From assembly GCA_023268955.1 (NCBI GenBank), contig JALRJW010000105.1, positions 1 to 8,385 of the forward strand: a stretch of DNA of 8,385 bases. Direction: 5' to 3'. The notes beneath the pieces are model-generated. The model worked only from the letters and a program-made list of their open reading frames with translations. It did not search any database and was not told the origin of the DNA. Positions 1-6,694 of the stretch are shown here, one piece after another (the first letter of the stretch is position 1; each line of letters opens with the position of its first letter). Origin of the DNA: Aliarcobacter sp. GTDB lineage: Bacteria; Campylobacterota; Campylobacteria; Campylobacterales; Arcobacteraceae. The position numbers and the translations under genes were made by a program.

Positions 1-318
1 TTTGTAAGAAATCCATTTGATAGATTTGTTTCGTTGTATCACTTTAGACCAAAGGGTTTAAGTTTTTCTGATTGGCTAGATAACATTACTTTAACATATG
101 TTCAGCAAGTAGATTATGGATTGGATAAATTAGACTTTGTGGGTAGATATGAAAATTTACAAGATGATTTCAACAAACATTTTGATGGAAAACTAACTTT
201 TGAAAATCCAACAGAATCTTTTTCCATTACCAAAGATAGACATTATTTAGAATACTATGATGAAAAAACAATAGAGAAAGCAAAAAGACTTGCGAAAGAT
301 GATTTAAAAATATACTAA
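1..318 (+). CDS. Sulfotransferase family protein, C-terminal part (5' end outside window)
   Basis: The reading frame is open from base 1, so the gene starts outside the window; 105 residues are visible. It begins with F-V-R-N-P-F-D-R-F-V-S-L-Y, an R-x7-S pattern that matches the 3'-phosphate-binding loop of PAPS-dependent sulfotransferases of the sulfotransferase-2 type. Further on, F-V-G-R-Y-E-N-L-Q-D-D-F is the other recurrent motif of bacterial members. Such enzymes move sulfate from PAPS to a sugar or lipid acceptor, often in surface polysaccharide gene clusters; the acceptor here cannot be told. The C-terminus (A-K-D-D-L-K-I-Y, stop at 316-318) looks a few residues short of the usual aromatic/glycine tail. 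It ends exactly where homology to an unrelated gene (aas) begins, so the 3' end may be cut by a rearrangement. The TTG at 34 is an internal codon, not the start. Confidence 0.75.
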   Translation, partial: FVRNPFDRFVSLYHFRPKGLSFSDWLDNITLTYVQQVDYGLDKLDFVGRYENLQDDFNKHFDGKLTFENPTESFSITKDRHYLEYYDEKTIEKAKRLAKDDLKIY

Positions 319-1796
319 AAGAGAAACTAGAAAATAGATTTAGTTCTCAAAATATTGGAATCCTTCTTCCTTCAACTTGTGCAGGTGCATTTATAAATGT
401 TTCTGTTTTAATGTTAGGTAAAACAGCTGTAAATTTAAACTTCACAGCGTCAAAAGAATCTTTGAAAAACAGCATTGAAAAGGCTAACATAAAATCAATC
501 ATTACTTCTAAAAATTTTATAAATAAATTAAAAGAAAAAGGTATTGATTTTGATGATATATTTTTAGATGTAGAGATTTTATTTCTTGAAGAATTAAAGA
601 CAACAATTTCTAAAATTGATGGTTTAAAATCTCTTTTAAGTGTTATGTTTTTACCAATTAGCACTTTAAAGAAAAAACATATCAATAAATCAAAAATTGA
701 TGACACAGCTTTAATTATGTTTAGTAGTGGTAGTGAAGGAACACCAAAGGGAATTGAATTAACACATAAAAATGTAGTAGGAAATTGCAAACAAATATCT
801 TCAATCATAAATATAAATGACAATGATATTATTGTTGGTTCATTGCCATTTTTTCACTCTTTTGGAACAGTCGTAACTATGTTTTTTCCCTTAATTGAAG
901 GGATAACATGTGTTGCTCATCCAGACCCAACCGATGGATATAATATAGGAAAATTAATACAAAAATATCAAGCAACAATTATGCTTGGAACTTCCACTTT
1001 TTTTAGACTTTATGTAAGAAATCCTAAAATGACAAAAGAGATGTTAAGCTCAGTTAGACTTGTTGTTGCAGGAGCTGAAAAACTATCTTTGAATGTTAGA
1101 AATGAGTTTAAAAATAAATTTGATTTAGATATATACGAAGGATATGGCGTAACTGAAACTACTCCAGTTGCTTCATGCAACCTTCCAAATATTATGCACG
1201 AAGATAAAACATTTCAAATAGGAAACAAAATTGGCACTGTTGGTATGGCAATTCCTGGAACAAAATTTAAAATCATTGACCCAAATAGTTTAGAAGAGCT
1301 TCAAACAAACCAACAAGGTATGGTTTTAATTGGTGGTGTTCAAGTTATGAAAGGTTATTTAAAAGATGAAGCAAAAACTTGTAATGTTCTTTTGAATTTA
1401 CATGGTAAAACTTGGTATGTTACAGGTGATAAAGGTAGTCTTGATGAAGATGGATTTCTTACAATTATTGATAGATATTCAAGATTTGCCAAAATTGCGG
1501 CAGAAATGATAAGCCTTACTTTAGTGGAACAAAAAATCAAAGATTTAATTAAAAATGAAGAAACAGACTTAGTAACAACAGCAATTGGCGATGATAAAAA
1601 AGGTGAAAAAATAATCTGTTTTTTAAGTAATATAACTGAAAATGAACTTGATATTTTAATCAAAAATATCATTGAAAATTTTGATTCAAAACTTATGATT
1701 CCATCAACTTACAAAATTATAGATGCTATTCCAAAATTAGGTAGTGGTAAAACTGATTTTAGTGCTGCAAAAAAATTAGCCCTTAAACTTGTGTAA
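303..1796 (+). pseudogene. aas: aas remnant: acyl-ACP synthetase (AMP-forming) domain, 5'-truncated
   Basis: The translated frame resembles the C-terminal adenylate-forming domain of Aas, which activates fatty acids onto acyl carrier protein to reacylate lysophospholipids. Visible motifs are the ATP-binding loop F-S-S-G-S-E-G-T-P-K-G (about 719-751), the Y-G-V-T-E-T-T-P motif (about 1142-1165), T-G-D-K-G-S-L-D-E-D-G, the hinge D-R-Y-S-R-F-A-K-I, and the C-terminal catalytic-lysine motif K-L-G-S-G-K-T-D. Homology extends upstream of the first ATG (411): residues I-G-I-L-L-P-S-T-C-A-G-A-F are read before it, in a frame that closes at the TGA at 300-302. No ATG, GTG or TTG lies between 303 and 411, and the ATG at 411 has no ribosome binding site and falls inside the domain. 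The acyltransferase half and the start of the synthetase domain are therefore missing. In the hinge loop, A-A-E-M replaces the usual G-E-M, another hint of decay. A short product from 411 is possible but unlikely to be active. Confidence 0.8.
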
Positions 1797-1903
1797 GGAA
1801 AAAACTATTTTAGATTTATCTAAGTATTTAAGAGTTAAAAATATTATTTGGTTGTAGACTAGATTAATTAATCATCAAATTTTTCCTTAAAAGATTTTTT
1901 TTA

Positions 1904-2155
1904 CTACTCAAAAAAGTCGCAAATATTACATTCTAAAACATCAGCTATTTTAATAAGATGTTTTATATTAAAATGTTTTTTGTTGTGATATAGTTCCGCC
2001 ATAGATACAGTACCTACTGCTTTATGACCAATTGCTAGTGATAGTTCAAGTTGCGAAATTTTTTTTTCTTTTCTTATTTTTTTTACATTTTGACCAATTC
2101 TTTTATAAATAATTTCTATTTCTTCATCTGTAATTATTGATTCTTTCACTAACAC
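1904..2155 (-). CDS. Small XRE/Cro-type HTH transcriptional regulator
   Basis: This 83-residue protein is almost entirely one helix-turn-helix domain. I-G-Q-N-V-K-K-I-R-K-E-K-K-I-S-Q-L-E-L-S (about residues 20-39) is the typical opening of a Cro/C1-type domain. It is followed by the recognition-helix region and the closing helices L-I-K-I-A-D-V-L-E-C-N-I-C-D-F-F. No sensor or oligomerisation domain follows, so it probably acts as a small DNA-binding repressor dimer. The start is uncertain: GTG at 2155 is only 3 nt from the AGG at 2161-2159, while GTG at 2149 lies 9 nt from it and gives 81 residues. The gene is convergent with the aas remnant and divergent from the LOV operon. Its promoter carries a palindrome and a second half-site, which suggests autoregulation. 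Its targets are unknown. Confidence 0.8.
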   Translation of the reverse strand: MLVKESIITDEEIEIIYKRIGQNVKKIRKEKKISQLELSLAIGHKAVGTVSMAELYHNKKHFNIKHLIKIADVLECNICDFFE

Positions 2156-2159
2156 ATAC

Positions 2160-2168
2160 CTATAGTTA
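2160..2168. promoter_or_regulatory. Second copy of the operator core, next to the XRE start codon
   Basis: CTATAGTTA here repeats the core of the palindrome (2213-2221) exactly. It lies in the predicted leader of the XRE gene, 5 bp before the GTG start, and overlaps the AGG that would serve as ribosome binding site. With the upstream palindrome it brackets the promoter, an arrangement that would suit cooperative repression. In such AT-rich DNA a 9-bp match could be chance. Confidence 0.35.
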
Positions 2169-2179
2169 AACTTACCATA

Positions 2180-2208
2180 AGTATATATTTGGCAATATAT
2201 TTTAACAA
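2180..2208 (-). promoter_or_regulatory. Sigma70-type promoter for the XRE regulator
   Basis: On the minus strand, a -35 element TTGTTA (2208-2203) and a -10 element TATACT (2185-2180) are separated by exactly 17 nt. They lie about 25 nt upstream of the GTG at 2155, giving a short leader. The -35 overlaps the first two bases of the palindrome at 2207-2224. This is read by eye; no transcription data are available. Confidence 0.55.
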
Positions 2209-2224
2209 CTAACTATAGTTAGTT
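2207..2224. promoter_or_regulatory. 18-bp perfect palindrome, probable operator
   Basis: AACTAACTATAGTTAGTT equals its own reverse complement over 18 bases. It overlaps the -35 box of the XRE gene and lies in the divergent region, about 48 bp upstream of a candidate -10 for the LOV operon. A perfect dyad of this size beside a small HTH gene is what an autoregulatory operator looks like. Assigning it to this regulator is inference. Confidence 0.55.
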
Positions 2225-2271
2225 TTTGATTGCCTAATTTGATTAATTTCTTCTGAAAAGATTCAGTGGTG

Positions 2272-2277
2272 TAGAAT
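2272..2277 (+). promoter_or_regulatory. Candidate -10 box for the LOV operon
   Basis: TAGAAT lies about 14 nt upstream of the GGAG ribosome binding site of the LOV gene. No convincing -35 is seen at the right distance, which is common in Campylobacterota, where the -35 is weakly conserved. It is the best candidate in the divergent region, but weak. Confidence 0.3.
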
Positions 2278-2300
2278 ATTCAAAATATTTGGAGATACTT

Positions 2301-2729
2301 TTGAAAAATTACAAAATAAAAGATCATGAACTAAATAATTACTTATTAGAGATACTTGATCAAGCTAAAAATGGCATAAGTATTACAGACCCAAATAAAG
2401 AAGACAATCCACTTGTTTATATCAATAAAACATTTACAGATCTTTTTGAGTATAGTTTTGAAGATGTTATTGATAAAAACTGCAGGTTTTTGCAAGCTGA
2501 TGATAGAAACCAAAGTGGACTTGATAAAATAAGAGACGCAATAAGTAAACAAATCTCTACTACTGTAGTTCTTAGAAACTATTCAAAAAGTGGCAAGATG
2601 ATATATAATGAAATTACAGTAAGTCCAATATTTGATAAAAAAACTAAAAAAATAAAATACTTTTTAGGTGTTCAAAAAGATGTAACTAAAGAACAAAATC
2701 TTTTAAAACAACTTCAAAATTTGATCTAA
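2301..2729 (+). CDS. Stand-alone LOV-domain photoreceptor (PAS/FMN)
   Basis: This is a blue-light sensor domain that binds FMN and forms a reversible cysteine-flavin bond under light. The hallmark N-C-R-F-L-Q is present, with the photoactive Cys61 at codon 2481-2483. From memory of Bacillus YtvA, the other flavin contacts match: Asn60, Arg62, Gln65, Arg78 (I-R-D-A-I), Asn93 (R-N-Y), Asn103 (Y-N-E) and Gln125 (G-V-Q-K-D-V-T). The usual G before x-N-C-R-F-L-Q is Asp58 here. The protein is only 142 residues: one LOV core (about 20-129) and a 13-residue helical tail, so it has no output domain. I chose TTG 2301 because GGAG (2291-2294) sits 6 nt before it; an in-frame TTG at 2289 has no such site. 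It is the first gene of a same-strand set with the CheB-CheR-kinase hybrid, its probable partner (inferred). Confidence 0.88.
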   Translation: MKNYKIKDHELNNYLLEILDQAKNGISITDPNKEDNPLVYINKTFTDLFEYSFEDVIDKNCRFLQADDRNQSGLDKIRDAISKQISTTVVLRNYSKSGKMIYNEITVSPIFDKKTKKIKYFLGVQKDVTKEQNLLKQLQNLI

Positions 2730-2744
2730 AAAGGTATTAAGTAG

Positions 2745-5700
2745 ATGTTAAAATATGAAGATTTAATTATAGTTGGTATTGGAGCAAGTGCAGGAGGATT
2801 TGAAGCTTTTCAAAAATTCCTACCAAAACTCCCACAAAACAAAAATATAAGTTATGTTATAGCACAACACTTAGATCCAAGACAACCTACACTTTTTGGA
2901 GAACTTTTAAGTAAATACTCTTCTTTTAAAATCACTCCAATTGAAAATGGAAGAAAAATTGAATCAAATCATATCTACTACTGCCCACCAAATAAAGATA
3001 TAACTATAAAAAATGGTGTATTTAGCTTAAGTGAACCAGAATCAAAGTCATATCCTAAACCATCTATAAATAAGTTTTTAAGTTCTTTGGCTTTAGAAAA
3101 AAAAGAAAAAGCTATAGGAATTATTCTAAGTGGTACAGGTAGTGATGGGGCAAATGGTATGGCAGATATAGTAAAGTATGGAGGTATTGCACTTACAGAA
3201 GATGAAGGTGCAAAATACTACTCTATGCCAAAAGCTGCAATAGATTCTACTAAAGTTTTAGCTTCACTTCCTCCTGAACTTTTAGCTGAAGGACTTGCAG
3301 AGGTTATTGAAGATAGAAAATTTTTTGATAAACACTTTGAGATTCAAGATTCTACAAATAAAATATTTGACATCTTAAATAAAAAAACAGATATAGATTT
3401 TAGCTCATATAAAGAAGCTACCATAACTAGGCGTATCAAAAAAAGAATGAATGAAACAAGAGCAAATGGTGTTGATACATATTTAAAGATACTTGAAGAT
3501 GATGATGAAGAGGTTGAAAAACTAAAAGATGAACTTCTAATTATAGTAACATCATTTTTTAGAGACAATGAAGCTTTTTATGAACTAGAAAAACATATAT
3601 TAAAATTAGTAAAAGATAAACTTGAGTCAACTATACGTATATGGATACCTGGATGTGCTACTGGTGAAGAAGCTTATACAATAGCTATAATTTTATGTGA
3701 AGTATTTGAAAAACTTGAATTTACAAAAAAAGTAACTATTTTTGCAACAGATATAAGTGATAAAACAATTCAAGAGTCGAGAAATAGATATTATAGTATA
3801 GACCAAGTATATGGAATAGATAAAAAATATCTCAAAAAATATTTTGAATTTAAAAACAATATGTATAAACCAAACAAAATTCTTAGAGATATGATAGTTT
3901 TTTCAAAACATGACCTTATTAAAGATCCACCATTTTTAAATCTTGATCTTGTAAGTTGTAGAAACTTATTAATATACTTTGATACAGAGCTTCAAAAAAG
4001 AGTTTTGAGTATATTTTACTATGCATTAAAGTATAATAGTATTCTTTTTTTAGGGAAAAGTGAAACAGTAGGAAACTTAAGCTCCCTCTTTTCTACAATA
4101 CACAATAAGTATAAGATTTATAAAAAATCAAACGATATGGGTCAAATAAATATAGATACATTAAGCTACATCAAAAAAACAAATTTAGTTAGAAATACAT
4201 CAAAAAAAGAATCAGATAAAGTAAAAGTTTTGGATGTAGATTTATCTATAAATAAAGCTATAAGTAACAAATATGCTCAAGATGGAATAGTTGTAGATGC
4301 TCTAAACTTCAACGTACTTTTTTATAAGGGTGACTGTAAAAACTATGTAGTTCATCCTCAAGGAATACAAACAAATGATGTGTTTAAGATAATAGTTGAT
4401 TATCTTAAACTTGACCTTCGTGCTACATTAAATGAAGCAAAAAAAAACAAAATATTCGTAAGTAGTAAAAAAATAAGAGTAATGCCTATAGCTGAGCCTA
4501 AAGAATACATAACTATAAATGTATTTCCATTAGAAAAAAATAAATTAGGAGAGGAGACTTTCTTTATAACCTTCACAAAAGAGGTAGATAATTCAAGATC
4601 TTTATATAAAGATAAATTTGATCCCATTTTAAGTGATAACAAAGAGTTAAATATACTTGAAGATGAACTTACAACCCTTAAAGAGAGACTTCAAATAACA
4701 ATAGAAGAGCTTGAAACATCAAATGAAGAGTTACAATCTACTAATGAAGAGCTTCAATCAACTAACGAAGAACTTCAAAGTACAAATGAAGAGCTTGAAA
4801 CATCAAATGAAGAGTTGCAATCTACTAATGAGGAGCTTCAAACTGTAAATGATGAGCTTAGTTTTACGAACCTTGAATTAGAGTTTGCGAATAAAGCTTT
4901 TAATAATGTCTTGGCAAATCTCGATGCATATGTAATGATACTTGATAAAAAACTAAATATTATAAAACATACTGATGGTATTATTAAGTTTTTTGATATT
5001 ACAAAAAGTATAACTACAAACTTCTCGAGTGTACTTCTAAATTCAACAATACATCTTCCAAATCTACTAGAAGATATCAAAGAGTGTTTACAAAATGATA
5101 AAGAGATAGGTTATGATATAGAGTATAACAATCGTAATTACTATTTTTCAGTAAAAAAGATAGATATATCTGCAGATAAAGTAAATAACCTTGAGGAAGG
5201 AATAGTTTTAAGTTTTGTAGATAGAACTGTTATAACAAAAAAAGATCAGCTTTTATTTCATCAATCAAAGATGGCATCTATGGGTGAGATGATAGGGAAT
5301 ATTGCCCATCAATGGAGACAACCACTTAATACATTGAGTTTATTAAATACAGAATTAGCACTAAAATATGAAGAAAATATATTAAAAGAAAATGATATAA
5401 AAGATTTTAGAATCAAATCAAATAGAATTATACAAAAGATGAGTGACACAATAGATGACTTTAGAAATTATTTTAGACCAAACAAGCAAAAAGAAAGATT
5501 TGATGTAGTGAAATCATTAGAAGAATCATTACATTTTATAGAAGATGTATATGCAAAGCACAAAATTATCATAAAAAATAATATCGATAAAGAACTATAT
5601 ATTAATGGTTATAAAAATGAACTATCACAAGTATTTCTAAATATCTTTAACAATTCAAAAGATGCTATTAAAGAAAATGGTATTAAAGAAGCATTAGTAG

Positions 5701-5954
5701 TTATAGATTCTATAGATGACAAAAAAAATATAATAGTAACTATTACTGATAATGGTGGAGGGATAAAAGATGAAATATCTAGCAGTATCTTTGAGCCTTA
5801 CACAACTACAAAATTTAAAAGTGATGGAACAGGAATTGGTCTTTATATGTCAAAGATGATAGTTGAGGCTATGAGAGGAACACTAAATATAAGTAATAAT
5901 AATGATGGTGTAAAGGTAATTATAACTTTACCAAAGGAAGTTGGAGATGAATAA
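2745..5954 (+). CDS. CheB-CheR-PAS-coiled coil-PAS-histidine kinase hybrid
   Basis: This is a soluble 1069-residue signalling protein with no membrane segments. Residues 5-190 form a CheB methylesterase domain with the triad Ser15 (G-A-S-A-G-G), His42 (A-Q-H-L-D-P) and Asp134 (G-S-D-G); the usual regulatory receiver domain is absent. Residues about 205-465 form a CheR methyltransferase with the SAM loop P-G-C-A-T-G-E-E (302-309) and S-C-R-N-L-L-I-Y-F (404-412). A PAS-like segment (about 505-625) is typical of CheB/CheR hybrids. A heptad coiled coil of E-E-L-Q-S-T-N units (about 645-710) leads to a second PAS-like domain. The kinase has His855 in H-Q-W-R-Q-P-L-N, the N box at Asn969, D-N-G-G-G-I at 1002 and G-T-G-I-G-L at 1028, so it looks complete. 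AAGG at 2731-2734 precedes the ATG by 10 nt. The gene lies 15 nt after the LOV gene and overlaps the next by 8 nt. What it methylates is unknown. Confidence 0.9.
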   Translation: MLKYEDLIIVGIGASAGGFEAFQKFLPKLPQNKNISYVIAQHLDPRQPTLFGELLSKYSSFKITPIENGRKIESNHIYYCPPNKDITIKNGVFSLSEPESKSYPKPSINKFLSSLALEKKEKAIGIILSGTGSDGANGMADIVKYGGIALTEDEGAKYYSMPKAAIDSTKVLASLPPELLAEGLAEVIEDRKFFDKHFEIQDSTNKIFDILNKKTDIDFSSYKEATITRRIKKRMNETRANGVDTYLKILEDDDEEVEKLKDELLIIVTSFFRDNEAFYELEKHILKLVKDKLESTIRIWIPGCATGEEAYTIAIILCEVFEKLEFTKKVTIFATDISDKTIQESRNRYYSIDQVYGIDKKYLKKYFEFKNNMYKPNKILRDMIVFSKHDLIKDPPFLNLDLVSCRNLLIYFDTELQKRVLSIFYYALKYNSILFLGKSETVGNLSSLFSTIHNKYKIYKKSNDMGQINIDTLSYIKKTNLVRNTSKKESDKVKVLDVDLSINKAISNKYAQDGIVVDALNFNVLFYKGDCKNYVVHPQGIQTNDVFKIIVDYLKLDLRATLNEAKKNKIFVSSKKIRVMPIAEPKEYITINVFPLEKNKLGEETFFITFTKEVDNSRSLYKDKFDPILSDNKELNILEDELTTLKERLQITIEELETSNEELQSTNEELQSTNEELQSTNEELETSNEELQSTNEELQTVNDELSFTNLELEFANKAFNNVLANLDAYVMILDKKLNIIKHTDGIIKFFDITKSITTNFSSVLLNSTIHLPNLLEDIKECLQNDKEIGYDIEYNNRNYYFSVKKIDISADKVNNLEEGIVLSFVDRTVITKKDQLLFHQSKMASMGEMIGNIAHQWRQPLNTLSLLNTELALKYEENILKENDIKDFRIKSNRIIQKMSDTIDDFRNYFRPNKQKERFDVVKSLEESLHFIEDVYAKHKIIIKNNIDKELYINGYKNELSQVFLNIFNNSKDAIKENGIKEALVVIDSIDDKKNIIVTITDNGGGIKDEISSSIFEPYTTTKFKSDGTGIGLYMSKMIVEAMRGTLNISNNNDGVKVIITLPKEVGDE
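4704..4841 (+). repeat. Heptad-coding tandem repeat in the kinase coiled coil
   Basis: DNA of 21-nt units encodes successive N-E-E-L-Q-S-T heptads. A longer copy is nested in it: 4704-4757 and 4788-4841 are 54-nt segments that agree at all but two positions, both silent (TTA/TTG and GAA/GAG). The offset is 84 nt, exactly four heptads. This suggests growth of the coiled coil by in-frame duplication. The E-E-L-Q-S-T motif itself recurs in CheB/CheR hybrids generally. Confidence 0.85.
5282..5330 (+). repeat. H-box segment, copy 1 (matches 6393-6441)
   Basis: This 49-nt segment encodes G-E-M-I-G-N-I-A-H-Q-W-R-Q-P-L-N in the hybrid kinase. It differs from 6393-6441 in the next gene by one base (G against T in a glycine codon). 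The flanking DNA diverges quickly on both sides. Strong protein constraint, recent paralogy or gene conversion could each explain it. Confidence 0.85.
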
Positions 5955-6666
5955 AAAAATTTTTAAAAACTTTACAATACTTTTTGTAGATGATGACATA
6001 GATACTAGAGAAGCTATAGTGGGGATATTGTCAATCTATTTTAAAAAAGTTTATATCGCATCACAAGGCCAAGAGGGATTGGAATATTATAAAGAATATA
6101 ATCCAGATATAGTTTTAAGTGACATTCAAATGCCTATATTAAATGGTATTGAGATGTGTAAAGAAATAAAAAATATAAACCCTAAACAAGAGATAGTACT
6201 TTTTACAGCCTTTAACGAACCTGAATATTTAAAACAAGCTGTAAATTTCGGCATATCAAAATATATATTAAAACCCCTAGATGAAAAACAGTTTTTTGAG
6301 GCTCTAGAATCTATTGCAAAATCTTTACAAGACAAAATAGATAAAAAAAATTTAGAAAAAATTATTGAAGTCCAGAGTAAAACAGCAGCAGTGGGTGAGA
6401 TGATAGGTAATATTGCCCATCAATGGAGACAACCACTTAATATAATATCTATTACAACTGCTAATATGATATCTATTATAAATAGTGAGATAGATGATAA
6501 TAATATTGATTCAGAAAAAGATATATCAAAAAAGCAACTTATAAAGTTTTCAGAAATTGTAAACAAACAAATTGAATATCTATCTCACACTATAGATGAT
6601 TTTAGAGATTTTTTAAGGAGTGATAGCAACAATAAAAAAACAATTGATCTAAAACTGGAGTGGTAA
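5947..6666 (+). CDS. Response-regulator receiver fused to kinase DHp domain, ATPase lost to IS insertion
   Basis: Residues 8-125 form a receiver domain with acidic residues Asp15-17, phosphoacceptor Asp59 (L-S-D-I-Q-M-P), Thr87 and Lys109 before Pro110: a full set. A short helix leads to a histidine-kinase dimerisation domain with His158 in H-Q-W-R-Q-P-L-N and the T-I-D-D-F-R-D-F helix near 215-222. The HATPase domain that normally follows is missing. The frame enters the IS element and its last residues, L-E-W, and its stop codon come partly or wholly from the inverted repeat. The product cannot phosphorylate itself, but it could still accept phosphate from the intact kinase upstream. ATG 5947 is chosen because AAGGAAG (5934-5940) lies 6 nt before it; it overlaps the upstream gene by 8 nt, which suggests translational coupling. 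An in-frame TTG at 5941 is less likely. Full-length relatives would be about 350-380 residues (inferred). Confidence 0.85.
   Translation: MNKKIFKNFTILFVDDDIDTREAIVGILSIYFKKVYIASQGQEGLEYYKEYNPDIVLSDIQMPILNGIEMCKEIKNINPKQEIVLFTAFNEPEYLKQAVNFGISKYILKPLDEKQFFEALESIAKSLQDKIDKKNLEKIIEVQSKTAAVGEMIGNIAHQWRQPLNIISITTANMISIINSEIDDNNIDSEKDISKKQLIKFSEIVNKQIEYLSHTIDDFRDFLRSDSNNKKTIDLKLEW
6393..6441 (+). repeat. H-box segment, copy 2 (matches 5282-5330)
   Basis: This is the second copy of the near-identical 49-nt phosphoacceptor-box DNA, in the receiver-kinase gene. Copy-to-copy distance is 1111 bp in direct orientation, so recombination between them would fuse the two genes and delete what lies between. 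Confidence 0.85.
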
Positions 6667-6680
6667 CTTAATTTAATACA
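6656..6680 (+). repeat. IS terminal inverted repeat at the orfB end
   Basis: This 25-nt end starts TGGAGTGGTAAC and matches the reverse complement of 7922-7946 except at positions 13, 17 and 20. It supplies the last codons (GAG TGG) and the TAA stop of the interrupted receiver-kinase gene. Confidence 0.85.
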
Positions 6681-6694
6681 TTTTTTTAACCATT

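Noticed and set aside
347..823. Open frame of 158 codons antisense to the aas remnant.
   Set aside because: It lies opposite clear Aas homology, has no ribosome binding site and no recognisable domain.
1810..1823. Small dyad TTAGATTTATCTAA as a terminator hairpin.
   Set aside because: The stem is only 5 bp of mostly A-T pairs with no following T run; too weak to support.
1862..1873. 12-bp palindrome GATTAATTAATC as an operator.
   Set aside because: It lies between two convergent gene ends with no promoter nearby, and such AT palindromes are expected by chance here.
1794..1889. 10-bp inverted repeat TAAGGAAAAA / TTTTTCCTTA between the aas remnant and the XRE gene, considered as a bidirectional terminator.
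   Set aside because: The arms are 76 nt apart and AT-rich, and no compact GC stem precedes a U run. It may be chance in AT-rich DNA.
2289..2291. TTG at 2289 as the start of the LOV protein.
   Set aside because: GGAG at 2291-2294 would lie within the gene, while TTG at 2301 has that site at an ideal 6-nt distance.
3344..3568. Antisense serine-rich open frame inside the CheR region.
   Set aside because: The serine run is the reverse reading of Glu/Asp-rich codons of the sense gene; a shadow.
4704..4841. Repeat array as CRISPR or a non-coding minisatellite.
   Set aside because: The units are in-frame heptads in a coding region with no unique spacers.
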